Below, one piece after another: positions 10,830 through 22,714 of a stretch of DNA of 64,000 nt. The DNA is from Phytophthora hibernalis. Lineage: Eukaryota; Oomycota; Peronosporomycetes; Peronosporales; Peronosporaceae. Location of the stretch: the NCBI GenBank assembly GCA_012656075.1, contig JAAKBF010000059.1, positions 124,001 through 188,000 on the forward strand, read 5' to 3'. Positions within the stretch are counted from its first letter, which is position 1. Every line of letters starts with the position of its first letter. The notes under the pieces were generated by a model. The model was not told where the DNA came from and searched no databases. It saw only the letters and a program-made list of their open reading frames with translations. Both the position numbers and the translations under genes were made by a program.

Positions 10830-12710
10830 TCATTCCTGATGACCTTGGCACTGTTCGCACTCGTATGGCCACTTACAGACATGCTCACATTTGAAGTGCC
10901 ATACTGAAAACCGTTTTCGAGCTTGACAAAGGAATGCTCCTCCTGCCCCTTTCCGCTTGTCGTAGTTCTCGACTCGGACCGTGACGCTCACTCTCGACAT
11001 CGTTTCCCACAGCAGGAACCATTCTTGCATAACCACTTCGCGACCCCTAGACGCAATCAACGCCAATATGACCTCGCTGTCTGCAACGACGGCACACCAA
11101 AGGCTGGCGCGGACAGGCAGCACGACCGTATGCGAGCACACCACACACCTGACTATCGCCTTCCATTCGTATGCCACGAAACAGACGACAGCTCTCTCCC
11201 CGACTGAGCTTTCTCGACCGAGCACGATTATTGTCGGCAGCCTCCTGCCACTCGCCTGTGTGTGAATTCTCGCAACTGTTCTGCACCACACCGTATTGAC
11301 ATTGCTCCTGAGCTGCTGTCCGTGCGGCCGAAGCGGCTGCGATAGTTTGCCAATTAACTCCCGCACAACTGTTTCCGTTCTCCGGACCATACATTCGTTC
11401 CCAAACTCGTCGTCTTCCACCGCTGGTCGATGCAGGTCTTGGTTGATTATCAGCCACTCGCACCCTCCAGGAATATCATTCACCAGACAGGAATCCAAGA
11501 TGGACACAGCCCTCTAGTTGCGCAGGCCGCGTCGGAACAGGTGAAAACGCATTCGAGAGCTCTCAAACTTCAGAGGATCGCACACCTCCGTAACCCGGTT
11601 CGCCCATTTTTCTACCGGCTCACCACACACACGCTTGGCCTCGCGGAACCGATCCCATAGATCCTTCACGGTAAGGGCAATGAAGTGGTTGTGAAACCGG
11701 GTCTTGAGTACTTCAAACCTCCGAATGCGGGAGTTGTCCCACCACCGCTCAACTTCTCGCCCTTTCATCTTCAGGCGGAACACTAGCAGACGATAACGGT
11801 CTGGTAACCCCTCCGTGAGGCCCTCAAAGGACCACCAAAAGTCTTGGGCCTTCTCCACCGTCACCGTCTCGGAGTCGAATACCGGCACCATCTTGACGAT
11901 CATTTTCACCTCGTCTGTCAGACCACAAACACCATCACGCCGTAAAGCAACATTCCAAGTGCTATCACCGCAGCCGTACGGAGTCATCCGTTCGACTTCC
12001 AAGGGCCCAGCCATTCTGACATCATCGCCCCCATTCTCATTTCGACCGACCGTCCCAGTCTCACGGCCAGGATGTGCAGACCTCAAATGTCTCGTAGGCT
12101 GCGGTAATTCTTGTGCCACGAGACCCGAACTGTACTCGTCACTCGCATCACGATACACCCGTTGCTCTTGACCGGCCATCCATCCCCGTGTGCTAGCCGT
12201 GGCTCAGACCCCGAGTACCTAGCAATGAATCCACTTGAACTACGCCCTCGTTTCACCTCTCCTAGTCATGCACGTACTCGTACTCATTCTGCGGCTCTGA
12301 CATCACACCAAAATCGCCGCCACGCCAACAGTGTTCCACACCAGACGACCCTGACCGGAACATATACTCTTGTACGGCCTCTTGCTCCGTCCAATACCTC
12401 GTTTCCACGCCGTACTCCACCTCGACCGCATGCTCCGCGTCACTGTACGCGAACTCCACGAACTTGTTGCCGTATACCGTATCCTCGATCTCGTTGCCGT
12501 AGTCTTCTCCTCCAGCTCCTCACTGTACTCTTCTTTTCCCACTCATCGACCTCGTCACTGTTCCTGTCGAACCAGGCTTCCATCACCCTGTCCGAGCCCA
12601 AATGATGCCCGCCGTGTCCACTTCTACTGCAACTTGACTCTTTACGCTCGGTACTTTCACCGTCACCTAGTCGCCATGGGTGCCAACTTGCACCCGTCTC
12701 CAACCGTTTT
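10830..12710 (-). pseudogene. Gag of a minus-strand gag-only (non-autonomous) LTR element
   Basis: The capsid-like region at 11514-12000 reads MVPVFDSETVTVEKAQDFWW, LPDRYRLLVFRLKMKGRE, RFHNHFIALTVKDLWDRF and WANRVTEVCDPLKFESS, the pattern of the retrotransposon gag family. A zinc knuckle CRRCRQRGHIGVDC lies near 11050-11095, with a further Cys cluster near 10860-10905. Upstream, 12262-12500 reads NEIEDTVYGNKFVEFAYSD, an acidic/Tyr-rich N-terminal part in several frames. No pol follows before the possible polypurine tract at 9650, which suggests a gag-only, trans-mobilised element. Confidence 0.6.
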
Positions 12711-13220
12711 TGTTACGACCGTGCACCCGCACTCAGTTTCTTCCAAACCCGACCCCTTCCATGATGCCACCATCTCCTATTAATACCCGCATCTTCGTCT
12801 TATCCAGGGTCTCCTCCGACCTCCGTCATCTTACTATCCGTCGTCACTCCAGCTCTGCTTCACACTCCAGTTTCACAGCTCACTCTGCTCCCTGGACTGT
12901 CCTGTGGCCGATATTCCACAGCGGCTAGACCGTGTCCCTCCAGTCGTCCTTCACCAGTTCAAACTTCCTTCTTTCCGTCTAGACTTGCGCTAGCGCTCCT
13001 TCTGGCGCGGCTAGTCAACGTGTGGTCCCAGACGTCACACGCGACACTCACCACTCCACGCGGTTCTGCTCTTCACCCTTCTCTCGACTTCTGACCCACT
13101 TGCCCGTCGCTTGCTTCTGCGACTGCTTCCTCTTCTCACTCCCGTGACGCCGTCTCAGCGACTCCCAGTTTACAAACACAACACCCTCCGTCGCCGGCTC
13201 TGCGACCTCTTGCACGTCGG
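12711..13220. other. No gene recognised
   Basis: Pyrimidine-rich plus strand with short open frames only. The 5' LTR of the gag-only element would be expected here but no copy of the 9.6 kb LTR edge was found. The right border runs into the C-terminus of the accessory gene at 13221. Confidence 0.3.
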
Positions 13221-15170
13221 TTAATAGCACCGTCTACTCACGAGACCGTTCCTCGCGTCCGTCCTGGCTCGACAACTTTTCCTTTCTGCCCCGACTTGCG
13301 CTAGGTTGAACGGATGGCTGGAAGGTGCGTCAACCCAACAGTTTCGCCAGAGCTGGCGCGAGTCCAGAGTGGCGAGCTCACCAACCCAGTCCTCGGACGT
13401 CGGAGCCCTCTCGATCACCTCGAACGAGTATTGAAGGTAGCTGGGCTCCAACAAAAGCTCAGTATGTGCTTCACGAGGCTTGCCGGGGCGCTCGCCGCAC
13501 CACTCCCAACACCGATACACCATTTGATGGTGTAAGCGGTCTGCCGGGAAGATTCCGAGCTTTGTTGTACTCGGCCCAGGCAGCACAAATCGCGACGACC
13601 GAGGGATTACCAGCGCCAAGCCTCTGAGCCATGCTCCGAAGGTATGATTCGACCGCAGCAACTTGAACCCAGTGGCGGCGCTCCTACATTGCTGGACCAA
13701 GGTCTGCCTTCTCGGTCCGGTCCGTAGAAATGCCCTGAAATTGGCGCCACATCTTGATGGACCGGGCCAGGCCGGTGGCACGTGTCGAAAGCTTGGTGCC
13801 AAGCGGGTGCTGGTCAATGGTGAAACAACACAGCCGCTCCGGGATCTCCAAACGCACTTGCTGCCAGGGATGGACAGGATTGGTCCAATCCGCCTTGGCC
13901 TGGATGCCAACCACCGAGCACGGGGACTCGACACCTTTGGCAATAGGTGGAGTCAGGCTACTGTTGTGAATCTGGCACCAGGTCGCTTGTGCACCCGGGC
14001 AACAAACCCAGGTGTCAAATACGGCCCGGCCATCAGAGCGAGGCGCTGTGACAGTGTCCCTGGCGCAATAGGCACCGCCGGCGCGAATGTGTTTGGGGCA
14101 ATGCCGGGGGCGTGGAAAGCGTGGCCGTCACTTGAGTGTGCGACCGTCGGAGTCCCGACCGAGACCTCGGCGGATGCCCTTGAGCAGCAGCAGCAGGAGG
14201 CTACGAACCGTCGGTGGGCCCCACAATCGATCCAGCAGTGGCCGATGATGCTGTAGGGGCAGTGACCGAGGACACCGCCGGCACGGATGGGGCACTGGAG
14301 GTCACAACCGCTGCCGGAGGAGCTGACGTTACCACCGACGAGGCTGACGACGCGGCCGAAGACGACGACACGAGCGTGGCAGCCGAGATCAGGCCAGATA
14401 GAGCCGGAGGAGCCTGTGAAGACACAACCGAGGCAGCTGGCGGGGTAGTGGCCGACACAGCTGAAGATGGCACCTGAGCCGCCGACTTGACCGAAGACCC
14501 CGGGGCAGGCGTATGCGTGGGCGTTGGCAACAGAGGGCTCGGTGGCGACCCTGTAGGAGGCGATGGTGGCGGCGACCCCGGCGATGAACTGACCGAGGGG
14601 CTCGGTAGCGATCCAGCAGGAAGGCCAGACGCCTGGAGAGGTGGTGGCGAACTGACCGAAGGTTTGGGCGTGTGATCTTGAGCCGGGGCACCGAAACGCT
14701 TGGACGGACGACCCAACCGCTTGCTGACAGGAAGAGTCGACTTCGACGGCCCCGATGGAACTTGCGGAGGGCGCGTCGGCGCTGCCTGCGGTGGCGGAGC
14801 TGGAAATGCTTGCTGCCGGAGACGCTTGCGTCGATTCCGTCGACGTTGGGACACCGACGGAATGAGCGGCAGGTCGTCCGAATCGTCGCAGGCGTCACCA
14901 GCAACCGACGATGCCTTCGATGGAGGTTTGGACCCCGAGTCCGAGTCTTCGGTCCCTTGGTCGCTGCCTTCCGAGCTCTCTGAAGACGCACTCCGACTAC
15001 GCTTCGAGGTGATGCTCGAAGGCGCGAGGCCGAGCAACTCCCAGTCGATGTCGTCCGCAGTGATACCTGAGCGAGGGTAAGAAGAGCTTTAGAAGACTGA
15101 TGGGGTAAGAAGAGGCGAGCAGAACGTACCAGCAGAAGCAAGCACCAATGTGTCAACATTGAGCTCGTGG
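13221..15170 (-). pseudogene. Accessory gene fragment truncated by LTR1
   Basis: Minus-strand copy of the accessory gene. Its left part (5' side, 14201-15160) reads ITADDIDWELLGLAPSSITS, then a Ser/Glu/Asp block and a long Ser/Pro/Ala tail. It closely matches the plus-strand gene at 55.8-56.6 kb. Toward its C-terminus, 13684-13914 reads NPVHPWQQVRLEIPE, matching NPSHPCQQVLSKFPE of the E accessory gene. 13221-13660 reads TELLLEPSYLQYSFEV, matching DILLEPIFVTF in B. A conserved 63-base intron lies at 15067-15129. LTR1 begins at 15171 and removes the upstream coiled coil. No gypsy pol faces it now. Confidence 0.65.
15067..15129 (-). other. Predicted spliceosomal intron in accessory gene
   Basis: 63 bases, GTACGT donor and CAG acceptor on the minus strand. 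Splicing joins VLASA-G to ITADDIDWELLGL. Retention meets TAA in frame. The copy at 55875-55937 has the same position, length and in-frame stop, and its flanking exons stay similar. Confidence 0.7.
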
Positions 15171-15592
15171 TGTAATGGGGCCAATTGACAGGGGGCGACC
15201 ATTGTTCTCTGTGATGTGGTCCACACCATTGGTGTCCGTCACACGCGTTGTGTGTGGCACGTCAAGGACTTAATTCGTACTTCAGTCGTACTTAAGTGGT
15301 ACGTCAGTTGTATTAAAGCAGTACATCTAAAAATGGGTGGTCCCCATTAGGACAGATCAGATTAGACAGGGATTCAGTATGCAGATAGTTAGCAGTAGTT
15401 AGAACTACAACAGTGTTCTTAATATAAATCAGTTTAACTTTAACCCGGAAGTTCGCAAGTCAATTGGTACTCGGTACCATATTGGACAGGAAGGCCAGGC
15501 CTTTGCAAGCTTACAGCAGGAACGCTAGGCGTCTGTTGTAGTTAGCGCGTTAACGCTTCCTCTAAAGCTAAGGTGCGTGTGACCCCGTCACA
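15171..15592 (+). repeat. LTR1, 5' LTR of element D1
   Basis: 422 bases, TGTAATGGGG at the left and CCCCGTCACA at the right, TG...CA ends. It is followed after two bases by a primer-binding-like TGG. The 3' half is alignable with LTR2 at 25243-25675, including AACCCGGAAGTTCGCAAGTC and TTAACGCTTCCTCTAA. The left half is diverged. The five bases before it (CGTGG) do not match those after LTR2 (AGTGA), so the two LTRs come from different insertions. Confidence 0.75.
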
Positions 15593-15594
15593 CC

Positions 15595-15611
15595 TGGTAG
15601 CACTTGCAGTC
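15595..15611 (+). other. Primer binding site candidate, D1
   Basis: TGGTAGCACTTGCAGTC starts two bases after LTR1. The TGG would pair with the CCA end of a tRNA primer. The tRNA was not identified. It differs from the TGGTGCCGCG site of elements B and E. Confidence 0.55.
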
Positions 15612-16709
15612 ACTCCGCGACCTACAATCAAGATCTCTCTGAGAATGGACGACTCAGCGAGCCGGCTGCCGTCCCGGCAGGACTTTCCTCACCTCTCAGA
15701 GGCCTCTGGGCTACGCTGGAGAAGATGGTTAGTCTCCTGAGCGAGGCAGCATTCGCTGGATTCCCCAACCTGCCTGCGGAGAAGCAGAGGGCGCGCGTGG
15801 AACGCTTCGACAAATACGAGTCGTCGCTGGTTGCCCACGTGAGCGCTGCAGCGCAGGAAGCTTCTCGCGAGACAATGCGAGCTAAAGCACAGAGTTCGGC
15901 GCAGGTGATCCCTCCGGGTCCTGCTCCGTATGCTGCGCGACAAGGAATAACGAAGCCCGTCAAAATGTCGGTGCCGACATTTGACGGCAAAAAGCAGACA
16001 GTCTGGTCTTCTGGATTCGAGAGATCGAGATAGCGCTGAGCGCTGGACAGATCTACGAATCCAGGGCCCAAGTCGCCTTCGCGCTTTCCAATCTGGGAGG
16101 GCGCGGCGCGCATGGGCGATGGCACGAGAGACGTCGTCTCCGGGGTATTTCACCTCGTGGGCGTTCATGGAACAAGAGCTGCGCTCGACTTTCCTCTTGG
16201 CCAATGTGGCCTACCGCTATCGGTCGCTCTTTTTGCGCTGTAAGCAAGGAAAGCGTACGCTTCAAGACTACGTCATGGAGTTGCGGAACCTCGAGGCCGC
16301 TATGGCGGGCGCTCCCCTCTCTGAGGACGTCAAGCTGACGGTCTTCATGGACGGCGTTCGACCGGGTCCGGTCCGGACGGAGCTCTTCCACAGACAGCCG
16401 ACGTCTTTCAACCATGCGGTGCATGTCGCCATGCTGGAAGATCATTGCGTGCGCTCAGCGCAGGGGTATTCAGGTCTCTCGGACACGGTCAACGACGGTC
16501 CCACTCCCATGGAGATTTCGTCGGCTGAGTCGGCCCGACCTCAGCGTAACCAACGCGCGAGTGGTCGTTGCTTTGGATGCAACCAGCTTGGCCTCGGTGA
16601 GTCAATATTACTGCTAGTGTGTACGTCCACGTCTGCTCCAGCAACGAGACGGGCCGGAATAAAAAACCGCAACTTACGGAGGCGATCCATCACAGGCAAC
16701 ACCTGGTAG
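15605..16709 (+). pseudogene. Gag of element D1
   Basis: Gag read in two frames. 15605-16033 gives WATLEKMVSLLSEAAFAGFP and VKMSVPTFDGKKQ, and 15981-16709 continues with RETSSPGYFTSWAFMEQEL, VAYRYRSLFLRCKQGKRTLQ, TAFMDG-type KLTVFMDGVRPGPVRTELF and the start of a zinc knuckle CFGCNQLG near 16570. The join near 15990-16030 is a frameshift; SLVFWIREIEIALSAGQIYE is readable across it. No ATG sits in the N-terminal frame after the LTR, so the start is lost. The copy breaks off inside the nucleocapsid. Confidence 0.75.
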
Positions 16710-17129
16710 TCCCGTCAAACCGTCTGGGGCACCCGGGTGCGATGCTGATCCATCGAGAGGCACATATCAGCCGACAGAAGGGTTGTAGCGTGACCGCTTC
16801 GTGCTCTTAGAACAAGATGCCGAGTTCGAGGCCGACGATTGCGTCAAAAGCCGAGTTATAAGAAGCTACTACTCCAGCATCTAGCGTGCAGCTTCTACTG
16901 AGTCAACCCGGTCCTGAACGAGTGGAACCACTCCTTAACATACATTTCGTTAGTACCGGTGGAGAAACGTGCGTTTATTCTGCGACTTGGGTTTCTTCAG
17001 TTGAAGCCGGATGTCCAAGTGGAGGTCGACCAGCAGCCAAATCACTCTGCGGGGGGTTCCGTGGGGAGACACAAGGCCGAGAATCAGACTGACCGAGTAT
17101 CTAGAAGCATCCTGCCAAATCTCCGCTAA
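16710..17129. other. No gene recognised
   Basis: Short plus-strand frames (for example LRLGFLQLKPDVQVEVDQQ near 16970-17030) have no family I can name. This is the break between gag of D1 and the minus-strand accessory gene copy. Confidence 0.25.
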
Positions 17130-18990
17130 TCAGCACTATTGGAAGCAAAATGTCGCCTGTAGGTCTGAGACCGTGTAAATTTGACACGCTCAGCCTGGCT
17201 CAACTTAGCAGCGGATTCTTCATCAACATCCGCCGAGTTGTCCTCGTCTTCAGACAGCCCATACGAGAACTCCACTGGATGAATAGCTGACTTACTCGAG
17301 TTGACAATTCGTCGGTGCTGCTAATCCTCACAACGACTCAGCCCAAGCACCGTACGACCCAACGCACCGAGATCATATGATATCTGGGCATTGACCTGGC
17401 GAGCAGTAGCAGCCGTCATTTGCAGTTAACGACCTGAAGGTGACTGCAACTACACTGGGTAGCGGGAATCCGCTGCCGAGTTGGTCCAGAGGGAGCCCCC
17501 AAGTCGGACGTGGCAGCCGAGACTAGAGCAGTCTCAGTCGAAGTCGCACGAGGCTGAAGGTCAGTAGACGAGGTAACCGGGGCGGTCGGGCTCGAGCTTA
17601 GAGTCAAGAATAACACATCCGGCGAAGATACGCATACAGCCAATGAACGACGATACGGGATTAGCCGAGCTCGATCCCTTCGAGACGACGTCAGTTAAAC
17701 CCAAAGTCAGCGTTGACCTCCCAGATCCTGCATATCGGAAAACAAGAGATGAGTGAAACCCTGTCGTAGGTGGCAAACCTCAACTAGTGAGTCTGGAGCC
17801 GATGGGCTGAGAAGCCCCAGCTGAGTCGTCTGCAACGATTCAGAAACTTGGTTGACAACGTCAGCTTCGTTCGCCAAGGCATGATTCACTAAGGAGAGGA
17901 AGGACTCAGCGGAACCGAGAATTCAAACCCTCAACTCCATCGAAATGGAATCCCCGTCCGAATGGTTTTGTTGCAGCACGCGAATGTCGGGAACGTAGCT
18001 TGATCCGTCGCCGAGTTGGCGAAACAGCGACAGAAGCGGAATAATGGATTTCTTCACTGTCCGACATCGCGAGGATATCGGCAGGAAACGGACCAGGAGC
18101 GAAGGGGTTGGTTGTCCCCACCATACAGTGCCCGACGACTAGTTTCTTGAAGCTGCTTGAAGTGGTTGGAAGAAATCCCTTGGAGCGTGGCAAAGGCAGC
18201 ATCTTGATCAATGACAACGTTATGGAGCGATTCGACCTGCTGGTCACGATCAACGACTTGTATCTTGAAACCCTCCATGTGAGCAAAAGCCGAGTCGTTT
18301 TCAGTCTGCTGAGATTCTTTCACTTGATTGAGCACCGCAGTCGAGTCGAGACTCGGCTAGGGTCTTGCGGAGTGACGCCAGAAGAGAAGTCGATTTAAAC
18401 GCCTGTAATTATCACGCCCAGTCCTCTCCATCCTAAGCAGGAGATTCTACCTCAACCTTGGAGACTGCAGCCTAGTCGAGACGGCGATTCTGAGCAGTAT
18501 TCGTGGAGCTACCTGATCAGCCTAAAGCTCAGCCACAGTCGCAGACTGATCGACGAGTTGGCATTCATCACGCAGCGCGTCCCATATCTGCTCGGTGCTT
18601 CGGGAATTCAGCACGGCGTGACGCGGATGCGGTTCGACAACTCTGGAATGCGAGTTTACCCAAACCCAATCAGCCGAGCAAGCACAGCATTCTCGGCCCG
18701 GCGTTGAGTCATCTCCTCATGTATGAGAATATCGAGCGAAGCAAGGCTCACACGTCCCGCCGAGTCCGACTGATATTCGGCATCCGAAATGATATCGCCT
18801 GGCGGACCCGGCGAACGAGGAGGAAGCGTGCGAGAGGGTGGTTTAGAACCAGAACCTGTCTCATCGGAAGTTGTCAGATAAACGGTCGAGTTTCCTCGAT
18901 CCCTGCTGACCCCAGAAGCGCAGGCCCACTAACCACCGACTCAGCGAACAGATCATCATCTCCGTGAGAGGCGACACTAAGAAAAATCTT
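17130..18990 (-). pseudogene. Decayed accessory gene copy, minus strand
   Basis: Read from high to low coordinates: an acidic start (GDDDLFAESVVSG near 18930), a coiled-coil-like stretch at 18054-18700 (ALRDECQLVDQSATVAEL; VVDRDQQVESLHNVVIDQD), a Ser/Arg-rich segment near 17950-18050 (SPTRRRIKLRSRHSR), Ser/Thr/Pro-rich segments at 17416-17890, and an acidic block PVEFSYGLSEDEDNSADVDE near 17220-17280. Many stops and frameshifts. The order, coiled coil then low complexity, matches the accessory genes at 36-38.6 kb and 55-56.6 kb, but I could not match individual blocks firmly. Confidence 0.45.
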
Positions 18991-20270
18991 GACCATCGGA
19001 AAGACACAACAAGTCAGCACCCATCCCGTACAGCACCGATACCAAGAAGAGAACGAACCGACGATACCGGCGACGCTGAAGGAGACATAGTGCAGTTTGA
19101 CGACTACCAACGGTGCTGTGTGAAGCTGAATGAAAAGTGCTCGTAGGACAACCTAAGGTATAAACGTACTCTCAGCGAACGTATCCCAAGCAGCAGTCTG
19201 CCTTGACATGGTTCGAAGCACCAAACAAGATCCATCAACAACCCCATGGCATTATGCCAACACCAACACACACATGACCGCCCTGGGTGATACAAACTCC
19301 AGCATTCAAGTACAAGCTTTGAGGGTCATATCTCACTGGGTGAGGTTTCACTGGAAGGAGAATACTCTCGATGAGATTCCCAATCCAGAACCAACGTATC
19401 CCAAGATGAAGATGTACCATAAATTAAACGACCAAGAATCATGAAGATAACCTGAACGAGTCAGGATCGACGAAGACATCCTAGATGAAGGTCGGACTCG
19501 GTGAAGGGTCGGTTCCATTATATTTTTCCATGGAACTGTACCCAGGCATCATCATCATCAAATGATGTGTGGCCCTGTACCCAGATGCGTACCGTCATCA
19601 ATGATGTGTGAGCGCACCCAGAAGTTCGCCATCATCTATTCACCTAGTGAAACCAAGTCAAAGTCAGTGAAGTCAGCAGGAGCAGACGGAAGATATGAGG
19701 ACAGACAGACAAAACAGACCAAAGATAGCGAAGATAGATAACACCAAACAGAGTCCAATTTTCCGAGAGTAAGACACACGGTCTCGCGGAAGTGCGGAAT
19801 CGTCGGAGTCTAGTGCCGCGTGGAGGTCAAGCTGCCCGGACCAATTCCCAGGGTCCCGAAGCTACGGACGCTCAAAGCCGCGCCGGAACACGAGCCTGGC
19901 TACGTGGCTCCCGAAAAGATCAAGTTCGAATAAGGCGGGGCTGACTGCTCGTGCGGTTGGACTGATCCGTCTGTTCACAACCCTAGTTGCGCGTTGCTCA
20001 TTGAGTGGCGTTCATTTCATATTACCCTGCGGTGTTAGGTGGTTGTAGTAGTATGATAAGATATGTACGCGATGTAAGTTTGTATCATGAACAAGATAGG
20101 TATTAATGACTTTAATCCCATTGTGTACTTACATTTTTCTTGAGTAAGTTAACTCGGAAGTGCCTCAACTCTAGAAAGTGTACGTGAATTCCGTCTGCGA
20201 TCGAAGTAGAAATTGAAAGGGACAGTTTCCAACCAAATACTCACCGGGAGTGATTTCGATGCCGGATTCA
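18991..20270. other. No gene recognised; imperfect short repeats near 19530-19630
   Basis: No open frame with a family signature. 19530-19630 holds repeated CATCATC and two copies of a TGTACCCAG...ATGATGTGTG unit. GACTCGGTGAAG near 19490 recalls the GACTCGGCGAAA iterations of the element E LTR, so an LTR remnant is possible. No LTR ends were found. Confidence 0.3.
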
Positions 20271-20283
20271 GCTACATCCAAAT

Positions 20284-21850
20284 TCACCTTGGAGCAAGTG
20301 GCAATTTTATGGCCGTCAGCGAGTCCACAGCCGCTGCCCTCGTATGTTCGTCGTTTTTCGCCGCTGATCCTACAATTTGTTGACTGATGCTAGCGAGAAA
20401 CTCATCATCGGAATCAGCTTCTTCGTCAGGAGAAGGATCGAGTTGATCCGTGCTCGTTGCATGAGAGGCACGCTGCGATGCCTTTCCACGTGTAGTGAGT
20501 CCCGGACTGAAGTTCGAAAACTTGTAAGACATTCGATGCGGAAGTAGGGTCTAGTGTATTGATGTGTTGGTCACTTGGCCAAAAGAAAGTGAGGGACGTG
20601 GATAGATCATGAGTCTGGTGGTCACCAGCTCGTTCGCACCAAGACGTTATCCGAGAGGTTCGGACTGGCGCGAGGCAGAAGCCACCTACTCACGCCAGGC
20701 CCTTGACATGTAGTTGACCACTAAATCCTAATACAGCTTGGTCAGGCACTGGTTGCCGTACCAAGATATACGGAGCTGTACCAATTGTCCACGTCTTGTA
20801 GCCGTCAGATACATCTGGGTCCACCTGTGATCGACACAGAGACATCAGTTGGCGACTAACCATTCGTCAGTCGCCAGAGCCGAAAATATCTCGCCTCACT
20901 CAGAGGCAACTGCTGTAGCGGCAACCAAGCTGCATACTCGGAGCCCACTACACCACGTTGCTCACCTCTGTTTGGGACACGCTTTTGAATATGTGCTCTG
21001 TCGCCGCTGTTTTTTGCGCGATCTCCTCCAGCTTGTTTGTACAACGGGGGAAGGATTCTGTCGACGGGTTTTAAATCGTGAGGCAAGGGCAAGTCTAGCG
21101 TTATCAATTCAAATGCATCGCGATAAATCGCAACCTTGCAGAAATCACTGAATAGCGACAAAGCAGCCACTTTTGGCTTACATTTGCCTTTGATTATCTT
21201 CATTGCAGCGAAAAGGTGCCGACAGGGGACTCGGAGATGCTCATTAGTATGGCAACGGGCACATATTTTGTTTTCGATGTCGACTTAGTGCGTACGCGCG
21301 AGTTTATCAGGGACTGAATCAGAGTCGCTGGAATATTTTCTATTGGTGCGTTGGATTTGAATCCAATCCTCCTCGTAAAAAATGGATAGGGAAGATTTGA
21401 CACAGTGCAGCCGGCAGTTCTAGCGATTTCCTTGTCAAATAAAACTTTCGCCGTGGGTGCAACGTTGGAACCCTCGTCCGTCCAGCTCTCAAGTACTTCC
21501 TTCCTTTTCGACAACGTTTCTGATGCTCGGTCGCAGAACGTGACGAATGCCAGGAGCACCTCGTTAACTCTAGTTTCGCTCCAGATGAGGTCATGGTTTT
21601 CGCCTTCAGTTGCGCTGGTAGTTTTGACTGCATAGAGCTTGGTGGGTTTGCCAAATGCCTTAAATGGGTCCCAAATCTCTATGAAGAACTGTTGCTCCGT
21701 CTCAACAGGGTCGTAATTACCTAGATTTGTCCAGGATGTGGGGTGGATGTTGCGGAGATATTGTGCCACAGTTTGGTCTTCAAATTTTCCATCGTTTGTA
21801 CGGCGTTTGCGAGGAATATGAAATTTGATAGGTATGAGAGATAGTGTTGA
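20284..21850 (-). CDS. Unrecognised gene, minus strand, possibly interrupted
   Basis: Three consecutive minus-strand frames. 21200-21850 is about 215 residues starting upstream of the first Met (IPIKFHIPRKRRTND, then TSWTNLGNYDPVETEQQFFI, WDPFKAFGKPTKLYAVKTTS, SETRVNEVLLAFVTFCDRAS). 20856-21203 overlaps its end by four bases (MKIIKGKCKPKVAALSLFSD, ELITLDLPLPHDLK). 20284-20532 ends in an acidic SDDEFLASISQQIVG tail. The joins could be introns or frameshifts. Amino-acid composition looks like a folded protein, unlike the low-complexity neighbours. I recognise no family. It replaces the expected D-type protease/RT region, so it may be a captured gene or another transposon. Confidence 0.4.
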
Positions 21851-21904
21851 CTTGTACTCTGAGATGATATCAGCGTTTTGTAATCACATAACGAAAGGCT
21901 GTAT

Positions 21905-22714
21905 GATCTCGATGGTGGGGTCGTGCTCCCCGATGGCCTACTCTACTACCTAGTCGATGACGGGAGGAACCTCGTCTTGTCGTTCCCAACGACGAAGATT
22001 TGCGCCATCGTGTCCTCTATGAGGCACATGACACTCCGCTAAGCGGTCACCTCGGTCGCGAGAAGACGTACACGTCGGTGGCCCGTCACTTTGGCGGCCT
22101 CACATGTACAAGTGGGTGCGCACGTACGTGCAAACGTGTGAAACGTGTCAGCGTGTGAAGCCCGCTCCCTCGTCGTCCGCTCCTTTGATAAGTTTGCCGG
22201 TACCGGCGGATTGTTGGCGCTCGGTGAGCATGGACTTCATCTTTGAGCTTCCGGCAGATACGCGCAGCCATACTGGCATTCTGGTCTTCGTCTGCCGTCT
22301 GAGCAAGATGGTACGGCTGGTCGCGGTGAAGAAGAGCGTGACAGCGCCGCAGGCGGCTCAGCTCTTTGTCGATAATGTCTTTCGACACCATGGCCTCCGG
22401 AGGCGTTCGTTAGCGATCGGGATCCCCGCTTCGTGTCACACTTCTGGACACACTTGTTCCGCCTTCTCGGTACGAGACTGGATATGTCCACGGCGGATCA
22501 TCCGCAGACGGACGGTCAAACCGAGCGGGTGAACCGTGTGTTGGAAGACGTGCTGCGCAGCGTTTGCGCCGAAGAACCCACGAAGTGGAGCACGTTGCTG
22601 CCTCAAGTGGAGTTTGCACTCAACAATGCGGTGCATGCGTCGACGGGTTTCACCCCATTCTACGTTAACGGGCCGCGGCACCGCGTACGCCGTTGTCGTT
22701 GCCTCCGGCTTTAA
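21905..22714 (+). pseudogene. Integrase (zinc finger and core), element D2
   Basis: Zinc finger in two frames: YEAHDTPLSGHLGREKTYTS gives the His pair, and KWVRTYVQTCETCQRVKP gives the Cys pair. The core follows: SMDFIFELPADTRSHTGILV, VCRLSKMVRLVAV (the usual Asp of VDRFSKM is Cys here), DRDPRFVSHFWTHLF across a frameshift near 22410-22430, and HPQTDGQTERVNRVLEDVL with the catalytic Glu. The enzyme inserts cDNA. The Asp-to-Cys change and the frameshift mean this copy is inactive. Confidence 0.8.

Noticed and set aside
8124..13000. Many plus-strand open frames rich in Ser, Pro, Thr and Arg
   Set aside because: They lie opposite minus-strand gag or in sequence without any domain on either strand. 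No conserved motif or start context supports them.
14389..15159. A 256-residue Arg/Leu/His-rich minus-strand protein, repeated at 55845-56492
   Set aside because: It is the alternate frame of the Ser/Pro accessory gene. The parallel copy exists because the DNA is duplicated, and the accessory frame carries the conserved spliced block.
20284..21850. A tyrosine-recombinase Crypton, known in oomycetes, as identity of the unknown gene
   Set aside because: The Arg...His-x-x-Arg...Tyr catalytic pattern is not visible.
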